Shown piece by piece: positions 53,777-64,000 of a DNA stretch of 64,000 nt (positions are counted from its first letter, which is position 1; the number at the start of each line of letters is the position of its first letter). The stretch is taken from the NCBI GenBank assembly GCA_024734555.1, contig JANPWX010000480.1:1699580-1763579 (forward strand), read 5' to 3'. A model generated the notes under the pieces. That model was not told the DNA's origin, made no database searches, and saw only the letters and a program-made list of their open reading frames with translations. This DNA is from Trochalopteron elliotii (taxonomy: Eukaryota > Chordata > Aves > Passeriformes > Leiothrichidae). A program made the position numbers and the translations under genes.

Positions 53777-55017
53777 TAGCTTGAAGCATCTTATGCTTGT
53801 TTGATTATAAAGAGGTGAACCAAACAGCCAACCATTAACTCATTACATTATGGCTCTAAAAATGCATGTTAAATGCATGTGCTCATACACTGCATACTCC
53901 AAGCCTGAAGATTTTAGGGGAGATCTGTGTACCAGATTCCTGTTGGACAGGACAGCCTGTACAAGGACTGCTCCCTCAAGGTGCTCTTTCACACACACAA
54001 ATTGCATTCCCCATTTAAACCAGGGATGTTCTCTCTGATGAGAGACACCAGGTTACAAAAATTACAGGAATCTCAGCTGAGGGGTCTGTCAGTGACTCAC
54101 CAGTGCCCACTGTGAGCAGCACAGCCTTGGGCCAACCTTCAACTTTCTATCTCCATTTCTTTCTATTTCTCCATTTTCTCTTCTCCTCTTGGCTGTGCCC
54201 TGCCTTCACAGCAAGATTCCCACAGCAGTGGTTCCCTCTTGCTAGAGAGACAGTGAGGAGCACAGCAGAGTCCTGCTCTCAGCTGGGGCCCCACAGATCT
54301 ACTGTAATAATAATAATTACTGATGAAAACCCCTTCACTATTTTCCTAAATTACAGGTCAGGTATCCAGTGCCCTGCTCACATTCCAGAGTAAGTAATTA
54401 TTCTCCCTACTGAAAAATGCTTTGTACTTTTAAAGAAAATTATTCTTCAGTTTTTCTTCTAGAAACACTGGGGAAGTCCTTAGGTAAAAATGGCTCCTTT
54501 CTTTCTGTCATATAATTCACTGTTCCTCTACACAGCTTTTTACCTACACAGCATGGGAAGAACACAAAAAACTGTATGTGCACACAGAAATAATGGACCA
54601 GAAAAAAATCCTGTGCAACAATCCTGCTTCATTCAGCATCCTCCCAAAAACACCATTGTTTGGTGGTTTTTTTTCTGCTTTGTTCTCTGTTTAAGGAAGG
54701 ATATCAGGGTGATTTTTTTTTCCCATTTAATTTTAACAAAAGAGACAATTTTTTCATGTACCATGTGAAATTCTTTAGTATCACAATGCCTTTCAGAAGT
54801 TTTCTGTTTATGCAAAGCAGCCTTTGGAATGCTCACACTTCAGACTGTCAAGGCTGCTCATCTCAGGACCAATCTTTTAATGTAGTAATGAGCAACTGGG
54901 TCTCATAACAATTTTAAATTTTAGTTCATGTGATAAACTCTGTTTTCAATAAATACTTCTCTTTCCACTAAGCCTGAGTAGACAGGACTGCAAGTAGAAA
55001 ATCTAGGTAATAAAAAA

Positions 55018-55059
55018 ATGTGTGTGTGCATGTATATGTATGTATATGTATATATATGA
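55018..55059. repeat. (TG)n/(TATG)n microsatellite
   Basis: TGTGTGTGTG followed by GTATATGTATGTATATG-type units. Confidence 0.85.
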
Positions 55060-55974
55060 TTTTCACCCTATTTTTAACTGCTTAAAAAATTATTGAAATT
55101 TGATTCCACAGATCATTTGATGAATCCCATACTTCAGTAACAAAGCTGCAATGGATGTTTTACCACATTATAAATATAGAACTATATGAACCCTGGACAA
55201 TTTTAAAGAATATCTTTATTTTTCCATTGGATATTTAACTCTATGAAAAGTTTTTCCTTAGAATGCAAGATTTCCAGTTAAAAGCTTCCATGAAACATCC
55301 TGATCCAATCAATTCCACATATTTGCTATTTCTATTTAAAACACACAAAGAGACCACATACTGTCATCTTTTTCCCCACCATGGACAATGCCAGGAGTGA
55401 CTCAGTATTAACTGAGAGTAATTATTCCATTTTATACTCCACGACTTTCTGAAGCAACTACAAAAAAATGTACAAAAGTCAAAAAAAGCATGACCTTAAC
55501 TCTGATTGCTTTTTTGCTTTGATGTTGTGAAATGTCCAAGTGAGATAAGAACTAAGCTCCTGTGGAAAGGTTCCAGGCACAGAGAGCACAGATAACATGA
55601 AAGCCTGTGCAAGCCCCTTGTGGGCTGGAACATCTGTGTGAGAGATGCACAACCTTCCTGTGCTTGGGACCTAAATCTCTACTGCTCATAGTCCAATGAT
55701 TCACTTCACATTCTGCAGAAACAGAGAACACAGTAACAGCAATTGGAAAGTTTGATTTAATTTATTATATTACTACCAACTGAAAAACCACAGCTATGGT
55801 TCATCCAAATAGGAAAAGAAATCTGTATTATTTCACTTAATATTAAGTAGTCTCTGCAAAAAATTCACCTCTATATTTAACTTACTGCAAAATGCAATAA
55901 GACAAATGTCATTGATATGAACAGTCACATTACTGACTAGAATATCTGCAGATAGACAAAGAGTAAAAAGCAAA

Positions 55975-56010
55975 GATTGAGCACCTTTTATGAAGGATTG
56001 AGCACCTTTT
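55975..56010. repeat. 21 bp direct duplication
   Basis: GATTGAGCACCTTTT occurs twice, starting at 55975 and 55996. Confidence 0.85.
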
Positions 56011-58395
56011 CTTCAAAGGCAAGCTGTTAAATATAAAGATTGTTCTCTTAGTTGTTAATTTTGCAGCATTTAAACCAAGAGAAGTTGCCCTGTTTTAGCT
56101 GGAATACCATGAGAGCAACACAGGAAACTTCTGTAAGAAGTGGGAAAAATAGGGAAGTAACAGCTTCAGTAGAGCTACTGCTGCTAATTAATGAATTCAT
56201 TATGAATGAATCTGTGCTGAGCTACAGAGAGGAGGGGAGCCCCAGGGAACACCCCACAATGATGGGCACTACAGGAACAGAAAGATTTGGGTTATGGGGA
56301 TTTTTTAAAATAAAGAACAAGCAGCAGGATTCACAAAGCAGAGCAATGATTTCCATTGTGTTTCAACGAAACAAATAACCAGTGTAGGAAAATTATGAGG
56401 TAAAGCTTATTTTTAAGGAGCTACATTATATATTAGAATTACATTTACTTGCTTTTTCATGATCATCAATCAAAATTATGCCTTTTTTGAGCAGAAAAAA
56501 AAGCTTTGCAGAGACTAGATGCTGATGAATTGCATTGCAGAGTATCACCAGAGCAGAGGTGATCACCCCTGAATCCCCAGCTTACCCACTGTTTGTTTAA
56601 GGCAATTGGCCGTGAGCCTCAGGTGATCTGTGGTCATCTGAGATGAAGTTTTTGCTGTTTGCCACAGCAAAAGCCTTTTTTTGCTACCTTGACTGATATC
56701 TTTAGAGCCTTTTTGTGTTTTTAGTTGGCAGAGCAATACCAGCTCCATACACAAATGAAGACAATTCATGTAGGCAGCACATGAGGCTGACACAGGCACT
56801 CCTCTGAATTCATGCACATGTTTAAGCCTGAATTAGAGGCAGCTGAGGAAATGAGACATGAAGGAGGAGGTAACACAGGCAGGAACTGCTGCTGCACCTC
56901 ATGGAGCTCTGGCACTACATTACACTCATCAAAATTCAGAAAAACAGGGCTTATATTGAAATACTCAATTATGAAATCTTCACAAAAATGTTGAAGCAAG
57001 TGAGGTCTAACTGACTTCAATTTGCTTATGAACTAAGCTTTTTTTTTTTCTCATTTAACAAAAGAGCATAGTACAGCCAAAGGTTTGAATGGTTTATGAG
57101 ATTTTATGGTCTTTTGCAACCTCAGTTCATATTCTTTCCCTCAAGCCTTCAGTGCCTAATTTCTAAAAAATGTTTTAAAAAGCCTTTACAGTTCCCCGAC
57201 CTGTTCACATAGGACAGCAGCTGTCATAACATTTTCCTGCCCTTAATTGCAGGAAGAGAATTTGAGCATTGTCTCTTGACAGCAGAGTAAGTCCTGAGCT
57301 GAATTTTAACACAAAAGAATTAGTTATTTCAGAGGAAAACACAGGGTTTCCCTAGAACTTCTTTCCATTCTCCTGATGGCTGTAGAGGAAAGTAGACAAG
57401 GTAGCATAATGTAAAGTATTTGTCATATGCACACAGGTCATGTCTGGTGAGAGCATGGCAGTGGAAATGACCAAAGGGCAGCTCCTTGGCAGTCAGTCCC
57501 CAAAAGGGGAGATGGGTGGAATGAAAAGTGAGGTCACAGCCCCTCTGTGCCCTGGCTCTCATTGCCATGAGCACATAGATGTGTATAGCCATCATCTCTC
57601 CCACACAGCTGGGGAGATCAAGAGAGGTATTGTTCACAAACTATTTAAAGGGGTTTTATTTAACTCATTTCTGAGGAAGATACAACACTAATCATAGATA
57701 TTACACAAGCCTCCTGGGGAAAACAGATGTTGACTGGTAGTAACTCCATGGACAGCCACATCAGGACTGCTGCCCACAAAACCACAGCTTCTGACCCTCC
57801 TTAACATACCCCCTACAACACACAGCACTCAGGGATCTGCTATGGGCTCAGGAGGAAAGAACATGCAGTGTTGTGTTATTTCCCCTTCCACTTCTCCCTA
57901 GCACCCCAGAAAACAAACCAAAAAAAGAGCTCCATGTGTTTCTAAAGGACTGTTTAAGTGAACAGTGACAATGAACTTGCTCCCTCCCCCTCTGGCTGGC
58001 ATTTCCAAGCTGCCTTCCTCATGGACTCAAGTGACAGAAGATTCATTGTTGCAAAAAAATGTTGTCAGTAGAAAATTAGCTGTATTAAGTAGTGTACAGA
58101 ACAAGTGAAATCCTGCCAGTGTCAGGCCTGTTAAGACTATTAAAAGGACATTGTATCTAGGAAGGCAGGGAGGGTTCAGCCACATGCTGGAGCCCAACAG
58201 ACTCCAAACCTCCCCAGGGTTTGCTGTGTCCAGATCTGTTAATTTGCTTTGGGCTCCTCTCCAGTTCCTTCCTTTACAACAAACCCTTTTTTTTTTTTTA
58301 ATGTCTAATTCCTCTTTGCAAGCAAAAGCAATGAAAAGTTAGTGTTTCCTCAGAGACCAAACAGGGATGAGGGCAAATGGCAGATCTAGAAGGAA

Positions 58396-58562
58396 GCGAG
58401 AAGGAAAGGAAGGAAAGGAAGGGAGGGAAGGGAGGGAAGGGAGGGAAGGGAGGAAGGGAGGAAGGGAGGAAGGGAGGAAGGGAGGAAGGGAGGAAGGAAG
58501 GAAGGAAGGAAGGAAGGAAGGAAGGAAGGAAGGAAGGAAGGAAGGAAGGAAGGAAGGAAGGA
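58396..58562. repeat. Polypurine GGAA/GGGA microsatellite
   Basis: About 165 purine-only bases on the + strand: first GGGAAGGGA-type units, then GGGAGGAA, then an uninterrupted (GGAA)n run from ~58490 to 58560. The gradient suggests stepwise expansion. Proline/serine-rich frames on the - strand here are artefacts. Confidence 0.95.
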
Positions 58563-61500
58563 ACCAGAAGTACCTGTCCATTGGCTCACAATTTCTAATA
58601 CCACATTATACCTACATGTGACTACCTTCCTCTTTCTGCCTGGGAACTGGAAATCAAGCACAGTCAAGACATGTCCTGCTTCCTCAATTTTTTGCAGAGA
58701 CTACTTAATATTGAGTAAAATAATACAGATTTCCTATTTAGAAGAAAACATAGCTGTGGTTTTTCAGTTGGTAATTAATATCATAATTAAGAAAAACTTT
58801 TCAATTATTGTTGTTGTGTCCTCTGTTTCTGCAGAACGAGAAGTGAATCATTAGAAGATGAACAATAGAGATTTGGATCCCAAGCATAACATTGCTATTC
58901 TAAAAGCAGATTTAAATGTCTGTATCCATTTATGCTTCTAGGAATTTCTCACAATTTGTCTCAAATTCCTGAGAAAAAGTGTCTAAAATGCTGTGATAAC
59001 TGAATCTAAAATCTGCACCTTTCCTCTAGCTTAGGTAACCATCCAAGTCACAGCCTAACCTATTCTGGACAACAATCTTATGACTGCTTTTTTGGCTCAC
59101 TTTTATCATACTGGATTGTTCTATTCTTTTTCTAATCTAATTATTCGATGGCATTTCACTGCTACACAGAAAATGTGTATCTGTAAATTGCTGTAAGTTA
59201 AGCAATGTTCCAGAAAAACAATCTTGTCTTTTTTCCCTTTGTTCTTACTGATGCACCACTATGTCCCTTCCCCTGTCTGATATTCAGTGTTTGTGCTATT
59301 ATAACCAAATTAGTGCTGAGCACAATGTAATTCTGAAAGCAAGTCTGAGCCTGGCATGTGATATATGCAGCATGACTGCCTCTAGGACTTACCACCATAC
59401 CATGTATAACATTAATCATCTAGTGAATAAAGCAGCCTCTTTCTTTGGAAAAGAAAAAATTACAAAACAAACAACAGTGACAAAAAAGCCCCTCTACACA
59501 TTTTTTAAAAGTATCCACTTTAGTCACCAGACCATGTTCCACAGGCTAAACATTCTGTTTACAAGGGAGAAACACAGCAAAACTTCTCATTATCCACTAA
59601 GGTCATTCAGCCCCAAAGGATGCTTCTAGTTAGAAAGGCAGGCAGGGAAAGTAGGCCATGCACAGATCTGGCCAGTACAGGGTCAGCAGCAAACAATAGA
59701 TTCCCTGCAAGCAGTTTCCCCTACATTTTGCCTCCCATAGCCTTCCCAGCATGTTCCTGGCACTTCAGAAAGGTCTGAGCAGCTTTCCTTGCACGGGGTT
59801 CTGCTAAAACCAAAAGTATCTGTTGGAACAGACAAAATTAGTCAAGATTTAAAACTCAGATGGGAACCATCTCATGCTTATTCAAGATAGCAGTTTTAGC
59901 ACAAAACTTTTTCCCAGAGACCTGTTACACAGCAGAGCTGAGGGGAGCTTTGCAAACATGTAAACAATTCACTTTAAAGAGAAAAAAATGGGAGCCTGTG
60001 AATTCTCATCTATACATTGCTTGGAAATACACAGGCCAAAGCAGGAGTGGAGAGTAGTAGAGGTCTGCAAATCTACTAACATAACATTTGGAGAGATTCC
60101 AGTTATCTCTAGATAAGCAGAGAGGGTCCAGGCAGAATTTCACTGCAGTGCTTGATAACGTGAAGCAGCAGTCAGTCAGCAGCTGCTTTACTGGGCAGTG
60201 TCAGAGAATAAACTGCAATTAGTAAAAACAACTTCAAACCAAAGTCTCAGAGAGAAAAAAACAGAGGATTTTTCACTTGTCCTGTATAAGTGTTGCATAT
60301 TGATCGAGGTAAGGACGGAAATGAACTTTCCACCTACTTGAATTCCCACTGGCTAAGGTATATAGAATAAATGATCAATTCCAATGTTGCTTGTCATCAC
60401 ATAAATTGTATGTTTAAGTCCTTGGACATTTACTACGTGGCTGTATTAACACTCCAAAAAGCTTCATTCATTTGTTGGTATAAACCACACTTCCAGTCTG
60501 CTTAATCTTTGACAGACAGGTCTCATTGTCCCCAAAATCCCTCACTACACAATACAACAAAGACTTAAATGACTCTGTGGGCCTGCTCTGCTACCCACAC
60601 TGCTCTGCGCTTCCTGCCCATATATCCCTGGAATTCATGACCATGCAGATTACTAAATTACACACTAGGCCAGGGATTAAGCCTGGCTCTTTGTATGGGA
60701 GCATCTGAGGTCTGGAAGAAGATTTTACCTGTCACGGTCTGTGCTCACTGGGCCTTGATGAGGGGCAGAAGGAAGCAGCACTGCACAAGATCACAAACAG
60801 TGCTGTGTGATAATCAGCGATCTGTGTATGATGACAGGATAACCTGGCTGGGGCTGTCCTGCACACAGCTCTCAGCAGCTTTGCACACACAATAACCAGC
60901 CTACTATTCCCAAAATCAGCTCGGCAGCTTCTTCCTCCTTAAAATAAAAGGTGAAAGCCTTGCCTGTTCTGAGGGATGGGAAGCCAGAAAAGGGCCTTCA
61001 CTGCACCCAGCAGAACTGAGAAGTGTAAGGGTTAGGAATGCATCCTGCAGTTAAGCAAACATGCCAACAAGACAAAGGGAGAGGCAGGGCAGCTCATCAG
61101 TTGTTTTAATTTAGCTGCTACTCAAAGCTGAAATTGTTGCTGATTGTTTTCAGAATGCTTTAAAGTTACATATCCAAAAGAATTAAAAATAAAACCAAGG
61201 AAAAAAGGCCTGAAGTAACAGCATAAATGTAAACACTTTAAGGATATTGCATGCCTTTTATCCATTGCTTTTCACTTGAAAGAACAGAAGGCCTTCATCT
61301 TGATGTCTAGATGGGAATGAGGAGAGTAAAGTAGTCTTCACCCCAACTTAGCTTACAGACAGCTGGTAACTCCAAGCTTTGGCTAAGTCTGTTTAGAAAT
61401 TCAGAAGTTACCAGGACAATCCAATCATGGAAATCAGGAAAAGTCTGTAGAGAGGCACCACATTTTACAAACACAAGGAATTTCTTTTTTTATTTTTTAA

Positions 61501-64000
61501 GAGATAGTCAGCGTTAATTTTTTTTTTCTTTGCTTTTCTCCTGTTTGCATGCATATTCTTCTCATAGCAAATACTGATATCTCCCAGGTTTTATTAGTTA
61601 CGTTGATGTAGCCATAGTGTTCTGAAAGATTATATGGTATTTCTCATGTATTTTGCACTCACTTGGAGCACAGTGAATGACACACATTATCTAAGGTCTG
61701 AAGGATACAAAGCTCACAGCATAGCCACTTCTACGGATTTGTTTCAGACAGCAAACTCTGCTAAAAAACAGCAAATGGGAACCAGTACACCACAATAAAG
61801 TGACGTTTTAGTTCAACATCATCCTATTACATCAAAGAGTAGTGTTACTACATGCCAGCATGATGACATGTCATTTTAGAGAAACCAAAACTGTCTCAGA
61901 TCTGCAAAGAGCCTCCTTGCACCTCATCAAAAAATGCAACCCCCCAGAAAGGCTGGGATGACGAGCACTGGGAGCGGATCTGGTCTGCACAGACTCAGCA
62001 GGACTCTTTGGAAGTTGCTGCCAGCGCTCCTTTTGCAGCCAGAACAGCCACTGTTGAGCTACACAAACTTCTCTAAGCCCTTTCCCTAGAGCCATCAGCC
62101 AGGGAACAGCCATTCGACTGCCATTTGAGAAAAATAAGCAAAGCATACTTTAAAAGAATAGAGAAAAAAAAAAGAATCCTCTATTGATCACTGCTGCAAA
62201 CCAGCTTTGTATTTCCCTTGTTCCTGCACTGACTCCAATTTCAGTTAAACCACAGCTAGCTGCAGCAATGGTTTTCCACAGGATATTTTTCAAAGCCTCA
62301 TACCATGCTGCATAGCATGCAACAGAGTGCCCTCAGCCCACACATACACAGCACCCTTCTCACACCAGGCTGAGCTCCTGATAATCCCCACAGGCACTTA
62401 TAACAGCCTTTTAGCCAGCAAGAACAGAGCAACAGTGAACTGCTTCAATGAACACACATTCACTTCCAGTGAGTTTGAAATCACAGAGAGGCTCTGGTAT
62501 CTTCTCAGTGACATCCCTACAGACAAATGATGGCTGCAGTGAAGCTCAGCCCTGATGTCAGACAGGCAGCACTTCTTCACTGCCACTGCTCTTGCCAACA
62601 CAGCCAATGAGATGGTTCCCATCTGAGTTTCAAATCTTGACTAATTTTGAATCAGCATCAGCAGAAATGTTGTCTTATACCTGCCACTGACTGGAAATGC
62701 CAGCTTTGCAAGTGTCTGCCAACCAAAGCCTGAGAGGAATCATGTCACTGAGAAAGGCTGAATAGTCAAAGCTCAAAAGCAGAATAATGGAAAAAGAATC
62801 TGAGAAATGAAAGGAGATGATGTTACGAAGTACAGAGGAGGAACAACTACACTGTCCACCTTCAATGTACAGCACAGGCTGAAGAGAACACATGAGGGAA
62901 GCCCACAAAAGGCAACCAACAATCTTACAGGTACAGTCCCTGTTTCCAGTGTGAAACTAAGCTGCAAGGATGTGCACTGGAGACTGTTGCTGGTTGCTCA
63001 TTATGTGATTCTGGTGACCACCTCCTCGATCTGAGTGCTGCTCCAAATGGTAAATCCAACAAACAGACCCACAAATGCTGAGCTGCAGTCCCCTAGGTGC
63101 TCATGGCAGGCTGCAGAGCCCAGCTTTCATTTTCCCAGCTCTCACATGGCACAGAACTTGCATCCCAAGCACCAGGATTTTACTTGAGTCTCAAAAGCTG
63201 CATCCTCATCTCTTTGCTTTCCAGAAACAACATTTTTCCAGCGACACAAGTAACAATGCAGTGTCAAAGCATTTATCAGTCATCCGGAATAACAGCTATT
63301 TTATCCTGGGGAAGTGAAATTTAACTACCCAGAAACTTTGTCTTTGCTGAACAAATACAAGAAAATAAAAATGTATTTTCCTTGTCTTTGCAATACTAGA
63401 TGCAGCAGCAAGAGGGGAAGAAATCTAGGACTCCTTCAGATTGTGATTACCAGTGTCAAATCAACATTATTTATTTTGATAGATTTTTTTCTATCATTAC
63501 ATCTTTCTAGCACTAGGAGCTCATACTGTATTTATCAAAGAAACAATTGACTATATTAGCACCAACTATTTTATTTTCCTCTCCACTATGGCAATATGTG
63601 AAGTGCACGTCTTTTTCCAAATACCAGAAGCTTCAAAGGCTTTTTTTCTTTGTAAGTATCTCCAAATCTAGCAACCTTCCATGAAAGCAAGACATATCAG
63701 ATGCCTCCTGTATTTAGCAGGCCAGCACTCAGAAAGACAACACTATCTTGAAGATATTTTGTACCCCTGACTGTAAGTCAATCTAAATTATGTGCTCTAC
63801 ATACATTCAGTCACCCGGTAAGGGCCAAATTAGTGACCTATCTTCCCCTAAATTAAATAAAAGAATGCTAAAACTTGCTCTACACTGTGATGATTAGAAA
63901 CAGGACATTCCACAGAGTCATGTGGTGCTTTTACGGCTCCTTAACTCTGTTGAGAGGCTGCTTGGTCTGAGTGCACACTCACCCAGTCAGGTATGGCCAG

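Larger units (their letters stand above)
48852..64000 (-). other. COL4A6 large 5' intron (upstream of exon 4), to window edge
   Basis: I searched the - strand here for the cysteine-rich 7S exon (KPCGG...CQC...EKGAR type) and found none. The only supported contents are the CR1 copy with its nested repeat, the minisatellite, the CpG-rich segment, the inverted repeat copy and some microsatellites, annotated separately. From 52.9 kb to the edge there is otherwise no recognised gene. Confidence 0.65.

Noticed and set aside
58339..58667. Pro/Ser/Phe-rich and Arg/Glu/Gly-rich frames
   Set aside because: Direct translation of the GGAA/GGGA microsatellite.
63965..64000. Strong donor-like sequence on the minus strand (GTGAGTG) at the window edge, possibly a COL4A6 5' exon
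   Set aside because: The visible bases beyond it do not encode the expected end of the 7S cysteine exon or signal peptide in any frame; too little sequence remains to judge.

Overview
The window is vertebrate nuclear DNA, most likely from a bird. It has spliced genes with GT/AG introns, degraded CR1-type LINE fragments (the typical sauropsid retroelement) and rather compact introns. Two genes lie tail-to-tail. ATG4A (autophagy cysteine protease) is on the + strand at about 1-10.6 kb. COL4A6 (collagen IV alpha-6 chain) is on the - strand from about 11.1 kb to beyond the right edge. Human Xq22.3 has the same neighbours in the same orientation, and birds carry that block on chromosome 4p/4A. The species cannot be named from this sequence.

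Region by region: 1-420 is a CpG-rich segment next to the ATG4A start. Coding exons 2-13 of ATG4A lie at 1308-9772; exon 1, with the ATG, is left of the window. The ATG4A polyA signal is at 10588. An interval of roughly half a kilobase separates it from the candidate COL4A6 polyA signal at 11093-11098 (- strand). COL4A6 coding exons run leftward from 48851 to the stop at 12458. I find 42 exons that join in frame into 1,643 codons plus a stop. By comparison with the human protein, as I recall it, these are exons 4-45: the whole collagenous domain after the 7S cysteine exon, plus the full NC1 domain with all 12 cysteines. Exons 1-3 (signal peptide and 7S cysteines) were not found, so 48852-64000 appears to lie within the large 5' intron.

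That intron holds the most unusual structure. An antisense CR1 copy is split by a ~265 bp repeat whose second copy lies about 3 kb away in inverted orientation. Between the copies lie a ~570 bp TTTCCCTGG minisatellite and a ~310 bp CpG-rich island-like segment. Other repeats include a 50 bp tandem repeat abutting the catalytic-cysteine exon of ATG4A, several AT/GT microsatellites, and a GGAA/GGGA polypurine tract.

The two genes are not functionally related. ATG4A processes LC3/GABARAP-family proteins in the cytosol; COL4A6 makes basement-membrane collagen. I see no bacterial-type system, CRISPR, or convincing RNA gene. Nothing here is a clear previously undescribed system; the nested inverted repeat is the best candidate for a second look.
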